From NCBI GenBank assembly GCA_029339505.1, contig JAQISU010000096.1, forward strand, positions 3,705,501 through 3,769,500: a DNA stretch of 64,000 nt. Reading direction: 5' to 3'. The notes below the pieces were generated by a model that saw only the letters and a program-made list of their open reading frames with translations, ran no database searches and had not been told where the DNA came from. The translations under genes and the position numbers were made by a program. This document shows, one piece after another, positions 52,001-62,722 of the stretch; within the stretch, counting starts at the first letter, position 1; each line of letters starts with the position of its first letter. Origin of the DNA: Unio delphinus (lineage: Eukaryota; Mollusca; Bivalvia; Unionida; Unionidae).

Positions 52001-54504
52001 GGATTCGGTTCTTAAAACCGCAACTTCTCTTTTACCAAATTTTTTCTTTGTTTTTTCAGGGAAATACATTATATGTTAAAGTTTGCAAAGCTTGTTGTTT
52101 TCAATCTTTTTCTTACTGTTTATTAAAACCTAAACACGTAACATATGACTGTGAATTTAATTTACATAAAAGGGTGGCTGAATTGCATCTATCTGCATAT
52201 ATTTAATCAGTTATATGTTGGATTCACATATACGATGCGAATACCAGTTCTCCAGGAAACAATTTGACGCTCTGATTTATATTACTGATCCGGAGGGTAC
52301 AAAATCTCTTCATCGAGGATTACGAATTTAGATATACATTTACAAATCTCCAAATTTACATTGAATAATTGTATAATGAAATTAGTTCCGTTTTACCGTG
52401 TATGTAATGTTAGAAATATAGGCAATTATGAAAGGACACTCGTAATATTCTGCTCTTTCTATATTTTCGTTAAATATTTTGAAATTGATAGAATACCAAT
52501 ATGTAACTGTATTATTCCATATAACACTTCCTAGTTCCCACATTTAGCGTAAAATACGAGTGGTGAATATGCAATGTGCAAATTATGGTTCAAGCCTTAT
52601 ATATCACCAGATAGCATTACATAAAAATGGTTTCATATAGCGCAAACAATAATAGATACTCACGCAATTGTAAATGTTTGTATAACCACGTTGTTGTGAT
52701 CAGCTGTTGTGCATTTCCATCTAAATATAATATCTGTATTACGTACGTAACCATCGATGGTTTGCACAAGAAACGTAAAGGTAACGTCCTGTAAATGAAT
52801 AAGATAACGTAAGTGTGAGTTCTGCATGTCATCATTCATAACCTCGACTTATGCATGAACTATCATTAGATGTGCGCCCACTTCCAAATAACAATGCAAA
52901 CCCAGTGCGCTTGAATTGAACATTAAGAGGTTTCATTAAAAACCAAATATTGAGAAACTACTCATGTTACCGACGTATATTCATTTGGTGACAAAAGATG
53001 AATATCATCATAAGCATTCATATTTCAACTTGAGCCCTGATTCGAAGTGAAAATATGCTCAAAACCATCTTTGGAGTTTAAGAATATTTTTCATAGTAAT
53101 AAAAATACATTACTGAACCTTTGTCATGATATCTTTGATTCCCTCACAGACAATTTAAGAGACTATGTATACAATATATTTCTAGCACAGTTTGCGTTTT
53201 ATTATGCTTTATTACCACTATTAGGAGTTAAACGTTTTCTTTAGAATTCAATTATTAAACAAACGTTAAATCTACATTCGTTTTACTATCATTTTATATA
53301 TGTTTTCCCTTAACTTTCTTATCTATCCCCTGTTCGGTTCATACCCATATTTACATATGTAAACAATTTGAACTATGATAATGAATGCAAATTTAGTCAC
53401 AATTAAATCGTTTCATTTCATAATTAAAATTTTTTTTTCGAGCACGCTCCTCTTGTTTTCTTTCTTTTCAAGCTTTAGTAGTTCTCATGTCAGTAAAAAA
53501 GAAATAGGTCATATGACTGAATTTTAAATTCATTTGGATAAATGTATGCAAGATCGTCTGCTTATTGAGTCTAATTAACTTCATGAATATGCAATCACTA
53601 TAGAGAACGAGATGTCATTTCAAATAATTAACTTGATGCTTTACGTACATCGGCAGTGCTGTCACCATTTGCATCTGTGATTTGGAAGGCATTTGCACTT
53701 CCACATTCCGCAGGAGTAACTGTCGCTCCACTGGGATCCAGCGTGTAGATGGAGGTGTACTGGTCGGTGGTTCCGACCGGAGCTACTGTACAGCCCGCAG
53801 CGATTGCATTAGTTGATGTAAGAGCTGATATCTGGTAAATACTGTCTGTTGCAGCTTTTTCCACCATTACTGTGGTTGAAAACCCGGTCGTGGTATCATA
53901 GTTGCATTGGGCTATGTCTGAAACAGACACATATTACATGTAATATTTAACGACATTGTAAGAAGAATCCATAATGCAATACAATTTAACAGGCTGTGTA
54001 CTAACTTATTTGATCGGTTTAATTACATTCTTGACTAAAATAACGTTATTTCAATATAGGTTAGTAATACATTGGTCAACAGGGCTATAAGGGTTCATGT
54101 TTTGAGAAACATCCTAGTTCATTTTAAAACAGAAATGGGAGGTAGGTTCATTAGCACTTATAAAATTGACTGGATTCAATTGATTGGCACACTAAATGTA
54201 ATGCTTCATATTTGAAATTGCTTCCGCATATTGTCATACTATATAATACAAATAATTTTCTTTCTATTACATGTTATATAATTATGAATCGAAACGCTGA
54301 TCAACCTGACTTTCTAGCAGTGTTAAATACGGATATTTGATTGTCATTATTATAATAATGTTGTAACGGAGATATTTGCACTTCATTTATAGTGGCATTG
54401 TATTACCCATAAATCAGTTCTTCCACTTACAAAATGCAAATATTTATTAATTAAATATATATTATTTTTTCACACGTTGTTGAGAAGTAGAAATTGTGAT
54501 GATG

Positions 54505-54581
<77 letters not shown>

Positions 54582-55188
54582 AGACATAACAATACTAAAA
54601 TACTAATAGCTTATACATGTCAGAGTTTTCTTTATTTTTATTACAAAGACATATTTGTAATATCATATGGGAACTAGCGAGACAACAAGAGTCAATTTTA
54701 GGTGAAAAGTATTGTGGAAACATTTTCTGTCATAATTCAGTGCAATCTTGTATTAAAATAAACTGTTCTCAAAACAATTATCCCATTTCCGTTTAATCAT
54801 TGTTTTTCAGTATAATAATTAAATGTTTGTATTTCTTTTAATCAATTTGATTCTGTGTTTGAGTAGGAATCTGTATCCACACATACAAACACACACATGC
54901 ATATTTAACATCAGCTGATATTCTTATATTATCTATTATTCCAAATATTTAACTCTTTTAAAACAAATACATTTTCTGCCTGACGATTATTAAATATGGT
55001 TCTGGAATTTCTCATGCGTATACAAATTTCAATTACAGTTATACCAGCTAACCATACGGATATGGTCTAATTGGTCTGTTTTTCAACAAAAGTAAAGATC
55101 TTCTAATAACGATCATACAATATGATTAAAGAATCTTTGAGACATACGACGAGAAACTTTACTTCTGAATTTTTAAAAGTATTTTAAT

Positions 55189-55242
<54 letters not shown>

Positions 55243-56877
55243 TACAAAAGACACGCATTTGTTATATCGTCTGGGACCTTGAGAGACAGCAAGAGTAATT
55301 TTAATGGGATGAGTATTGTATTTGCTGTCCGCATTGTCTGTCATAAACTAAAATATGATTCAATGGAGTCTTATATAAACATAATCTATTCTGAAAACAA
55401 CTGTCCCATTAACATATGATGTTTCATTATATGTTATACCAAATATTTAACTCTTTTAACAAATAATAGTGCAGCAATTTCTGCTTGGCAATAATAAAAT
55501 GTTGTTCTGGAATTTCATATGCATATAAAGATGTGAATGACTGTTCCACCAGCTAACCATACAGCCATGACTAATAATTTGTTTGTTTTTCATTAAAATT
55601 AATGTTCTCTTGACAATTATACAGAATGATTCAACAATCTTTAAGACATACGACAAAGCGCTTTTCCTCTGGATTTTTAAATGTATTTTAATACTGTTAG
55701 AAATTTTAAATGTTTCCATAATATACAATTGTTATTTCAGGTTACTCTTCTACTACAAATGAGATAAACTTGCAATAGATATAGTTCATCATTTTTCTCG
55801 AAATGTAAATAATCCTTCATAAAAGTTAAATCTAAATGTATACTTTCGAAATACAACCAAATTGCATCCCTACTCTATGTTTCTGTAAGTAATAGTAATA
55901 AAATGGTATCATCACTTTGTCGTCTTGCCGATTTGGTTTGTGACTCATACTTTAATAATTTAAGATGTTATGTTCTGTGACTCATACTTTAATAATTTAA
56001 GATGTTATGTTCTGTAATTATGTTAATTGTTGTTTTCATGTCAAATCCGGCTACTGGTTGAGTACACAAGCATCACTGTGTAAATCTCCAATCACGATCA
56101 AAGACTACATACTTTGAAGGGTCTTACATGTGTACATTTTAGAAAGGCACCTTGACGATCAAAGACTACATAATTTGAAGGGTCTTAATCTGTACATTTT
56201 AGAAAAGCACTTTGACAATCAACGACTACAAACTTTCAAGGGTCTTAATCTGTACATTTTAGAAAGGCACCTTGGCCGTTATTTCTTTCATTTGGATCTT
56301 TAACAGAGTAATCTGTAAACGCACAGGGGAGGCTATTTTAAAAGCACAACAATAGATTTTAAAGCATAGACATATATTGCGATATCAATTATATAGTGAC
56401 TGCCTTAATTAAAAGTTTATATTTAATAGAACTTGTGGGGCAACAGTAGATGCTATACCCATTTTGTAATGCAAGTGGAAGTACATAGATATGTCGTTGC
56501 CCAATCTTCTTCCCAAACTTTAAGTTATATTAAACGTGTACAGACGGAAAATTCTCTAAGATATATACTTACATGTTATTTCAGACTGTGTCGGTTCCTG
56601 AACACAAAAGAATCATTTTAAAGCAATTAACTAATTTTTATATTCAAAAACGTGTAATTTTCATGTTTGCTAATAGTTGTATTAATTTAATTAGACATTT
56701 TTGAATATATTAAAAAAAATTGTAATGAACATAAATTGGATATTAACAATTGTTTGCAAACTTATACACTTGCAAAGTTCTATTTTTGTAAACAAATATG
56801 ACAGTTTAGATGTAACAATAAATCTTTACCCGCTATCCTCAAATTATTTTGACTGATATTGATTGAAATATATTTGT

Positions 56878-56908
<31 letters not shown>

Positions 56909-57202
56909 CTTTTCGATCTTTTATCTTATTATTATAATAAATTTGTAGTTTCTAATATATAAGCAATCCTCTATAATAGTTAAATTACGTCAAGAAAAAA
57001 CAATACAAAATGTGAGTACTAGTAAAGATACCCAATAGAATGACAATTCATTAATTATTTTATCTTATTTCTCTTTAACTTTGTTACATTTTTCCAACAT
57101 TCTCTTCTTTATCTTATTCTAGTCATCCATTATCTATTACCAGAAATCAATACTTACCATGAGGAATGCAACAAACAGTACGAAAGTCCATGCAGCAAGC
57201 AT
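44653..57202 (-). CDS. ZP-domain transmembrane protein, nine coding exons, complete
   Basis: Coding exons, in order of transcription: 57158-57202, 56573-56597, 53649-53917, 52664-52788, 49681-49829, 49223-49316, 48602-48845, 48263-48389, 44653-44846. Together they are 1272 nt, or 423 residues plus TAA. Every junction is AG/GT and every phase matches. The protein has a hydrophobic signal (residues 1-15), a ZP-N half with Cys28, 66, 95 and 139, a ZP-C half with Cys237, 305, 313 and 321, a basic KRRRR site (325-329), a transmembrane helix (about 377-400) and a 23-residue basic tail. That is the standard layout of ZP-module proteins: secreted, cleaved by a furin-like protease at the basic site, then polymerised outside the cell. 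Molluscan egg vitelline-envelope proteins share this layout, but the sequence does not show the tissue. No EGF, CUB or other extra domain precedes the ZP module, so it is a minimal ZP protein. Exon assembly is inferred without transcripts. Confidence 0.9.
45665..45751. repeat. (TA)n at the 3' end of the RTE-like LINE
   Basis: TA array directly joined to the element's 3' end. It may be its simple-repeat tail or the target site. Confidence 0.95.
45755..47885 (-). mobile_element. RTE-like non-LTR retrotransposon, 5'-truncated, nearly intact RT frame
   Basis: One continuous reading frame runs through the element and is broken only by in-frame stops: about 47858, a TAA near 46924, a TGA near 46797, a TAG near 46618 and a TGA near 45845. 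Recognisable parts are a coiled linker (47765 leftwards), RT motifs ([61 protein letters not shown]) and a C-terminal region ([36 protein letters not shown]). The catalytic FADD is intact. The endonuclease domain is absent because the 5' end is cut at a (TA)n array, and the 3' end also runs into (TA)n. Inserted in the ZP gene's last intron, in the same orientation. Two of the stops are TGG to TGA or TAG changes, so decay is slight. RTE-type is inferred from sequence style. Confidence 0.85.
47898..47962. repeat. (TA)n at the 5' truncation point of the RTE-like LINE
   Basis: TA array directly joined to the truncated 5' end. Confidence 0.95.
48263..48389 (-). CDS. ZP gene coding exon 8: last cysteine and furin site
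   Basis: Residues 318-359. Cys321 is the eighth ZP cysteine, followed after three residues by KRRRR, a consensus furin-type cleavage site. The following strand ([11 protein letters not shown]) would be the external hydrophobic patch that ZP proteins lose on cleavage. Acceptor CATTTCAG, donor GTATGT. Confidence 0.88.
48602..48845 (-). CDS. ZP gene coding exon 7: ZP-C cysteines 5 to 7
   Basis: Residues 236-317. Cys237 opens the exon; Cys305 and Cys313 ([10 protein letters not shown]) close it. A Gly-rich stretch ([10 protein letters not shown]) lies between. Acceptor TTGCAG, donor GTAATT, phase 0. Confidence 0.88.
48949..49062. repeat. (CACG)n-(CA)n-(CATA)n compound microsatellite
   Basis: In the ZP gene intron between coding exons 6 and 7; its left end is about 100 bp from the exon 7 acceptor. 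Confidence 0.95.
49223..49316 (-). CDS. ZP gene coding exon 6: ZP-C core
   Basis: Residues 205-236, with [15 protein letters not shown] and HVIAIDNG strands. ZP-C domains normally carry this sequence just before the fifth conserved cysteine. Acceptor CTCCACAG, donor GTAAGG, phase 2. Confidence 0.87.
49681..49829 (-). CDS. ZP gene coding exon 5: ZP-N/ZP-C linker and first ZP-C strands
   Basis: Residues 155-205. The [19 protein letters not shown] segment followed by [14 protein letters not shown] matches the usual opening of ZP-C (hydrophobic strand, short linker, then the 'GxxYYL' strand). The donor is GTTAGT, a weaker site than the others. Confidence 0.87.
49830..52663 (-). other. ZP gene intron 4
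   Basis: 2.8 kb between coding exons 4 and 5. AT-rich, with several short frames but none protein-like. No transposon recognised. Confidence 0.7.
52664..52788 (-). CDS. ZP gene coding exon 4: end of ZP-N
   Basis: Residues 114-155. It has the typical beta-strand run (VTFTFLVQT), an [10 protein letters not shown] segment carrying Cys139 (fourth ZP-N cysteine), then a strand ending TFTIA. The acceptor is TTCATTTACAG and the donor GTGAGT, phase 2. Confidence 0.88.
53649..53917 (-). CDS. ZP gene coding exon 3: ZP-N, first three cysteines
   Basis: Residues 24-113, rich in Thr, Ala and Ser. Cys28, Cys66 and Cys95 are the first three of the four ZP-N cysteines. The acceptor is TGTCTGTTTCAG. The donor GTACGT after GAT keeps phase 0; the alternative GTAAAG four bases downstream would break the frame of exon 4. 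Confidence 0.88.
54510..54578. repeat. (TA)n microsatellite
   Basis: About 34 TA units, in ZP intron 2. Confidence 0.95.
54590..55720. repeat. Direct duplication of about 500-600 bp inside ZP intron 2
   Basis: 54640-55190 and 55250-55700 share blocks in the same order: ATTTGTTATATCGT/ATTTGTAATATCAT, AACATTTTCTGTCATAA/GCATTGTCTGTCATAA, CAACTGTCCCATT/CAATTATCCCATT, CCAAATATTTAACTCTTTTAA in both, CCAGCTAACCATAC in both, and CTGAATTTTTAAAAGTATTTTAATA/CTGGATTTTTAAATGTATTTTAATA. Confidence 0.75.
55190..55242. repeat. (GATA)n microsatellite
   Basis: About 13 pure units, in ZP intron 2. Confidence 0.97.
56090..56278. repeat. 61-bp tandem repeat, three copies
   Basis: Unit: GATCAAAGACTACATACTTTGAAGGGTCTTA...CATTTTAGAAAGGCACCTTGAC. 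It is in intron 2 of the ZP gene. A 42-bp direct duplication (GTGACTCATACTTTAATAATTTAAGATG) sits just before it at 55935-56015. Confidence 0.85.
56573..56597 (-). CDS. ZP gene coding exon 2: micro-exon
   Basis: A 25-nt exon between GTGTTCAG and GTAAGT. It encodes EPTQSEIT plus one base of the next codon, and contains the likely signal-peptidase region. It is accepted because it changes phase 0 to phase 1, exactly what exon 3 requires. Confidence 0.75.
57158..57202 (-). CDS. ZP gene coding exon 1: signal peptide
   Basis: Encodes residues 1-15, an almost wholly hydrophobic start ([15 protein letters not shown]). The ATG directly follows a splice acceptor (TCTTACAG), so the 5' leader must be joined from an upstream exon. 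The donor is GTAAGT, phase 0. Confidence 0.85.
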
Positions 57203-57828
57203 CTGTAAGAAAAATATTACAAAAAATTCATAGGTTGTGTTTCTATAAGTAAGTTTCTTCTAGTTCACAAAGTAGAGAAAAGCTATTACCGGTAATGTGA
57301 ATCTAGGACGCACAATAAAATGTAGTTTATCTGGGTTAAGCCTACGTTACAGTGTTTTGTATAAATGTTTTGTTTCCTTTTATTTCTTTTTCTCATTACA
57401 ACCTGAAAGATGCATGCGAGGTAGCAGTTTTAAGTCGGTTTAACTAACATTGTTTGAATGGATTTATTTTTATCATACAAATTCAAATCTAATCGCAACC
57501 ACCAATGTATAAAAGACCATGTCATTTCAATTGTTGAAACGTTGTCCTCTTCAGCTGTAGCATAGGTACAACATTATCATGTAGCTTTTCTCTCTGTTTA
57601 TTATTATTAGTATTATCAGTAGTAGTAGTAGTAGTAGTAGTATTTTTTTACTAAATTTTAATGGGCGATTGGGATTGTTTTTGATTTTGTTATATTACAC
57701 CCTAAAGATATTACAGTTCTACGGTTCCACTGACCTTTACCAATTTATAAGTCGGTACCAATATCAAATGTTGATAACTGTGGATCCAAACGACCATGCA
57801 AAGTTCATCCAGCATAAATGTGTCACAT

Positions 57829-57833
<5 letters not shown>

Positions 57834-57907
<74 letters not shown>
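57834..57907. repeat. (GA)n microsatellite
   Basis: About 36 GA units upstream of ZP coding exon 1. Confidence 0.97.
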
Positions 57908-57910
<3 letters not shown>

Positions 57911-58048
57911 TTATACACACATGCATTACTTGATTTGTTTATTCGTTATTGTTTGCATTTATAGATTTACAGTCATCGAGTCTTCCACTTATTCATTAAT
58001 ACACACACTATGCGTAAATCTATTTAAAATACAAGTAAAAGTCAATGC

Positions 58049-58054
<6 letters not shown>

Positions 58055-58129
<75 letters not shown>
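58055..58129. repeat. (TA)n microsatellite
   Basis: About 37 TA units. Confidence 0.97.
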
Positions 58130-58134
<5 letters not shown>

Positions 58135-58857
58135 CCACATACATTAAAAATAACATGGCATTTAAAGTGTTGGTATAAAGCAAATCTATATACCAATACT
58201 ATTGGTATATCAAATAGTGATCCGCCCATAGCGCAATAATACGAATATATAAACATTCTTTCTACCGTAGGCCTATAGCTCTATGAAGAATTTCTACTCA
58301 TTCATTAATCATAAATGACATGAAATTAACGACACAAATATTAATAATCCTTGTTTTCTAAATATTAAAATGGTACACAATTTCATCGTAATCCTGTCTT
58401 TTTCCTCTCCCCCTCATGCAAAATAAGCACAAATCTGGAGTGAGAGAGAAATATATTGCGCTGGACGAAAACATTAAAGCTGAATTTGTACCAAGTAACC
58501 AACAGTACTCTGTTTCCTCGTAAACCTATGCTTACGCTTTCCTTGGGATTTATCTATAGTATTCATAATATCAATGATACATAGTTGCAATCGTCAGACG
58601 ACACACAAGGCCTACATGTTAAATTTGTCGGTTACGATGCGCACATACTGTATTGTGTTTTAAGCCTTTGTTGTTGTTTCTGAAACCCGTTTTAATCGAG
58701 TATTAATAATTAAATATAAAACTGTCCAAATGGTCGCCAGCCCCCCCCCCCCCTCTCTGGAGCAAAAATACACGAAAATACAAGCGTTGTGTATTTTTGC
58801 TTGTGTCATACGACGATGTCTCTGGACCTATGAATGATGGCAATGTTAGTCAAGACG

Positions 58858-58860
<3 letters not shown>

Positions 58861-58921
<61 letters not shown>
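58861..58921. repeat. (GA)n microsatellite
   Basis: About 30 GA units. Confidence 0.97.
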
Positions 58922-58923
<2 letters not shown>

Positions 58924-59400
58924 TTTAGTCTGTAGAATCGCTAATTAAATCAAAATGATGACTTAGTTGAACTATCAATATATTAAAATATTTTAATTAC
59001 CTCCTGTTGGTTCGTGATTCCAATTCGTTTATATTCCACGCGAATTTCCATACGACAGTAGGTCAATGACAGTACATGCATAGTCTATAATAAGATCACC
59101 ATGTTTGCAGTGCACTACTTTCTTCATTAAAAAAAAACAACACAACAACATATTTTATGTTTAAATAATGCGTGTGTCTTATATTGATTTAATAAATGTG
59201 AATAAAAAAAGAAAATGAAAAAGAAAACAATCAACTTATCAATTTGAATATGTGATTGTGAATAACAAGAAAAATCGTAGAACTAGATTTTGTAGCAGAC
59301 AGCCACTTGGTTGTGAGGAGGTCATTTACTCGGGCAATATATCAGGAGCACATCGTAACTCCAACTTGCAAATTTTTGTATTTGTATGTGATATAAATAA

Positions 59401-59554
59401 AATATATGTATAGTATGTACGCTGTATCATTGATATACCACTCGTTGTATAAATTTTTCATTAAAAGGAAACTCGGGCAAGCCTCGTTTCCTTTTAATGA
59501 AAAAATTATACATCTCGTGGTATATCATTGATACAGTGTACATACTATACATAT

Positions 59555-59557
<3 letters not shown>
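59401..59557. repeat. Imperfect inverted repeat, 72-bp arms, 13-nt loop
   Basis: Arms 59401-59472 and 59486-59557 pair around a centre at 59479, with about six mismatches. The inner arms are TTAAAAGGAAAC and GTTTCCTTTTAA. A (TA)n array follows at 59561-59593. It could be a foldback element or a hairpin-forming MITE remnant. Confidence 0.8.
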
Positions 59558-59595
<38 letters not shown>

Positions 59596-60392
59596 TTGCA
59601 ATCAAAAAGAATGATCATTTGAGAGTTATTGACATTAAGCACAACATCTTCTGGTGAATAGCTAATGGAAGTATAACAGAACCATTCTGAGTTCACCATT
59701 TAGGACCTGGAATTAAGCATAAAGATTCACCAACTGTGTAGCCTGACCAATGTAAATGTTTGATGTTTTTGGCTGGTTTTTGCAGCTTTTCCTTTAAAGA
59801 AAATAACTTTCTTACGTTTTATGCGTGTTTCTTTTATTCTTCTCTTGGCATTTTTTGACCATTAAGATGGATTTAATCACATTTCATACAACTACGAATC
59901 AATATTGTATTCATCATATTTTAATAAGTTTATCAACAGTTGTTTTCGTCCGAGTGAATAAGAGAATCGAATGTTTCACTAACATGCATTATTTATCATG
60001 CTTTCTTTTTGGCACATTAGTATTTCGCGAATTAAAATAGGATAGACACACTACAGAATAACAAGACGAAAAAAAAAAAAAGAATAATTCACAAACTTAT
60101 TTCATACACTCAGACAAGTCATTTACTTTGATAGTATCCGGCAATACACACAAAATAAGCAATCACTGAAAATATTGCGCCACATACTTTTACGAAAAGT
60201 CGTGTTTGGAAATGACGGTAGAATCTTTCTTTTTGTTTCTTCTGAAATTTAGCAGCGAAAATGTACGTAACTGAAGACAAATTTACTTTTGATAAAGCTA
60301 AAATAATGTTGGAGTCTGAACATGTTTTGGTTGTTTATAACATTATTAGATTTATCATCATCATTATTATTGATTGTCATTTCCAGCGAATA

Positions 60393-60712
60393 GCCAGCTC
60401 CGATGGCCTAATGGTTAGAGTGTCCGTCTCGAATGCTGAAGGTCTTTGGTTAGACACCCGGCTGAGTCATATCAATTACTTATATAAATGGTACTAACAA
60501 CTGCCTCGCTAGGCGCTCAGCATTAAGAGGTTAGTGTTAGGACTGGTCGGACTGGTGTCAGGATATGTGACTTGGTGGGACATCATGCTACATGTCTGCG
60601 GCATGATGCCCCAGTGCTAGACATCACTATAAACTGCCACACGGCAGACATCGTAGTGATATGCATGGAAAATTGTTAAAGCTTCGATAAAAAAAATCCT
60701 AATTGCACCACG
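60393..60712 (+). mobile_element. tRNA-headed SINE with conserved body, copy D
   Basis: Head GCTCCGATGGCCTAATGGTTAGAGTG. Body CTAGGCGCTCAGCATTAAGAGGTTAGTG. Full 3' part with CATCACTATAAACTGCC, ending AATCCTAATTGCACC. Inside the ZP gene's long first intron. Confidence 0.85.
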
Positions 60713-61079
60713 TCCCATCCAGCAAACAGCAATATACCAGTGTGTGAGTAGTTTTTAATGTTTCTTTTCTTGAAGAAGCTGTTGATAATGTCAGTGTAAT
60801 TATTTTCTTCTTCAATATCAATAATACCTTCCAGTAAAAGTACCAACGGATTGGTACAATATCTTTAAAGAAAGCTTTGTAGCCATATTGCAGGTTGAGC
60901 TTACATAGCCACGTCGTAGAAATAACAACATAGATGCTGTAACACAAGCCTAGACCTATTAACAGCCATCTTCTGTTAGAAGGGCAAGAGTGGATGAGAT
61001 ACAATTTTGCTGCATTACATCCTGATTGCACACTTAAAAACGATCGAAATGTATGCGCCAACAGATCCATTTTTGGCAT
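60699..61079 (-). CDS. Unidentified 126-residue open frame, probably chance
   Basis: Lies in the long first intron of the ZP gene, same strand. It contains two hydrophobic stretches (RWLLIGLGLCYSIYVVI and YWKVLLILKKKIITL). Its C-terminal end runs into the SINE at 60393-60705. No known family. Probably non-coding. Confidence 0.12.
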   Translation of the reverse strand: MPKMDLLAHTFRSFLSVQSGCNAAKLYLIHSCPSNRRWLLIGLGLCYSIYVVISTTWLCKLNLQYGYKAFFKDIVPIRWYFYWKVLLILKKKIITLTLSTASSRKETLKTTHTLVYCCLLDGTWCN

Positions 61080-61777
61080 GAAAGTATACAGTAATTGTAT
61101 ATTAAACCTAAAAGGACATGGCTAATTCGGTGCTTCAGAACAAAATGTCTAAATCACCAGCTGTTTATTTTAATGATTGCAGAACATGTATATGAATCGG
61201 TATCGTAATTCCACAAGTGTACTAACTTGTCGCAAAACCGTATAAACATATATCTCACACCAGTAGGGTATTATCTACCATAAAAAGTTCGCCATAATTC
61301 AGCAATAATAATACCAGTCACACGGAAACTAATGATTGGGAATGTCCAATTAAATCAGAGTAGTATGTCCAAAATGTATTTCTAGATTAAAGTTAAGATT
61401 TCAATATTATCTGCATGGGAAAGAAAATATTTACTGATCAAGTGTCAGCTCTCTGGGAAGTGTCTCCAAAATTATTTCTTTTTACTTACTTTTAATCCTT
61501 GAATAATGATTGCAACTCATAATTGCAAATGACAAGCTCCATGAACTTTGACAGTCTACTGATTGATTTTACAGCACAATTTAACCAGCAGACTATAAAA
61601 ATATGTCAAAGAAATTGTTGACTGATCCAATACTTGTACAAAATAACTTCTTACCAATGTTCTCGTTCTATCTTTCATCGAATACATGAACGTATAGAGA
61701 TATGTATAAAAAGATTGTAGTGCAAGCCTCCCTTTTCAACATTATGTTAGTATAAAGTTCAATCTCAGACTAAATGT

Positions 61778-61778
<1 letters not shown>

Positions 61779-61853
<75 letters not shown>
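61779..61853. repeat. (TA)n microsatellite
   Basis: About 37 TA units in the ZP leader intron. Confidence 0.97.
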
Positions 61854-61857
<4 letters not shown>

Positions 61858-62615
61858 GGAATACTCGTAACAGTATTAGCACTATGAACAGTACACTCCT
61901 AGGGTCTATACAAATGCCATTAATAAAACATATTGAGATACGTTCCGTTTTACAAGTCAGTACAAACGCTAAATTCAAGAAAAAAAGTGCAATTGCAGGT
62001 TTCGGGTACGAAACTAAGAACATCAGAGCCAATAAGCCAAGACCACGAAAAGTATTATTTCTGCTGGGTAAATTGATTGTCACACAACACCTGCTTTGCA
62101 ATTTTCCACTTTTAACTATGTTGATAGAATTTTAAGTTAGCGATACATGCCATATAGGGTATAGATATGGTCGCTCCAGCAGCAACCACGCACGTGACAT
62201 GGCATAAACATTTCTTTACTTGGTAGTATATAATAACTGTGAACAAATGCTTACATTTATGCTTTAATTTCTTCAGCATGTACTCTCAGTTCTGAAAATT
62301 CGAATGATATGACCATAGTCATGGAATCCCTGATACACACTGGACTCAAGATCAATATCACAAATTTGCTGCATGCAAATATTACGGTTCTGTTTAATTA
62401 GTATGTGTGATAAGTTCGTAATATATATGTTTTTAGCCAATTAAAACAAAACTGCAGTATGGATTACTTTTAAGTATATCACTTACAATAGATGTGTTGT
62501 TTTGTTACACACCAAAACACCTTTCTGCACATGATACGTGGGTATGTATCATAAGCCAGAGACCTGTATTACAAATAAATACTTATTATTAATAGTGGTG
62601 TAGGTGAACTCATAC

Positions 62616-62722
62616 CTTCTTTTTGGAAGCTGTTCTTCTTCTAGACTCTAGTCTTTAGGTACTTGACACTCTGTATACGTATTGCTTCACTAAGTGGATT
62701 TTTGCGAACTTCTAAATGGAAA
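62616..62722 (-). other. 5' leader exon of the ZP gene (non-coding)
   Basis: This starts about 30 bases after a TATA box and ends at an AAG|GTATGA donor. It contains no ATG in good context. Splicing to the acceptor at 57203 would give an intron of about 5.4 kb and place the ATG at the first base of the next exon. The 5' end is estimated from TATA spacing; there is no transcript evidence. Confidence 0.6.

Noticed and set aside
59000..59020. Alternative ZP leader exon ending CAACAGGAG|GTAATT on the minus strand
   Set aside because: The donor is plausible but there is no acceptor or promoter nearby. The 62.6 kb exon has both a TATA box and a paralogue.
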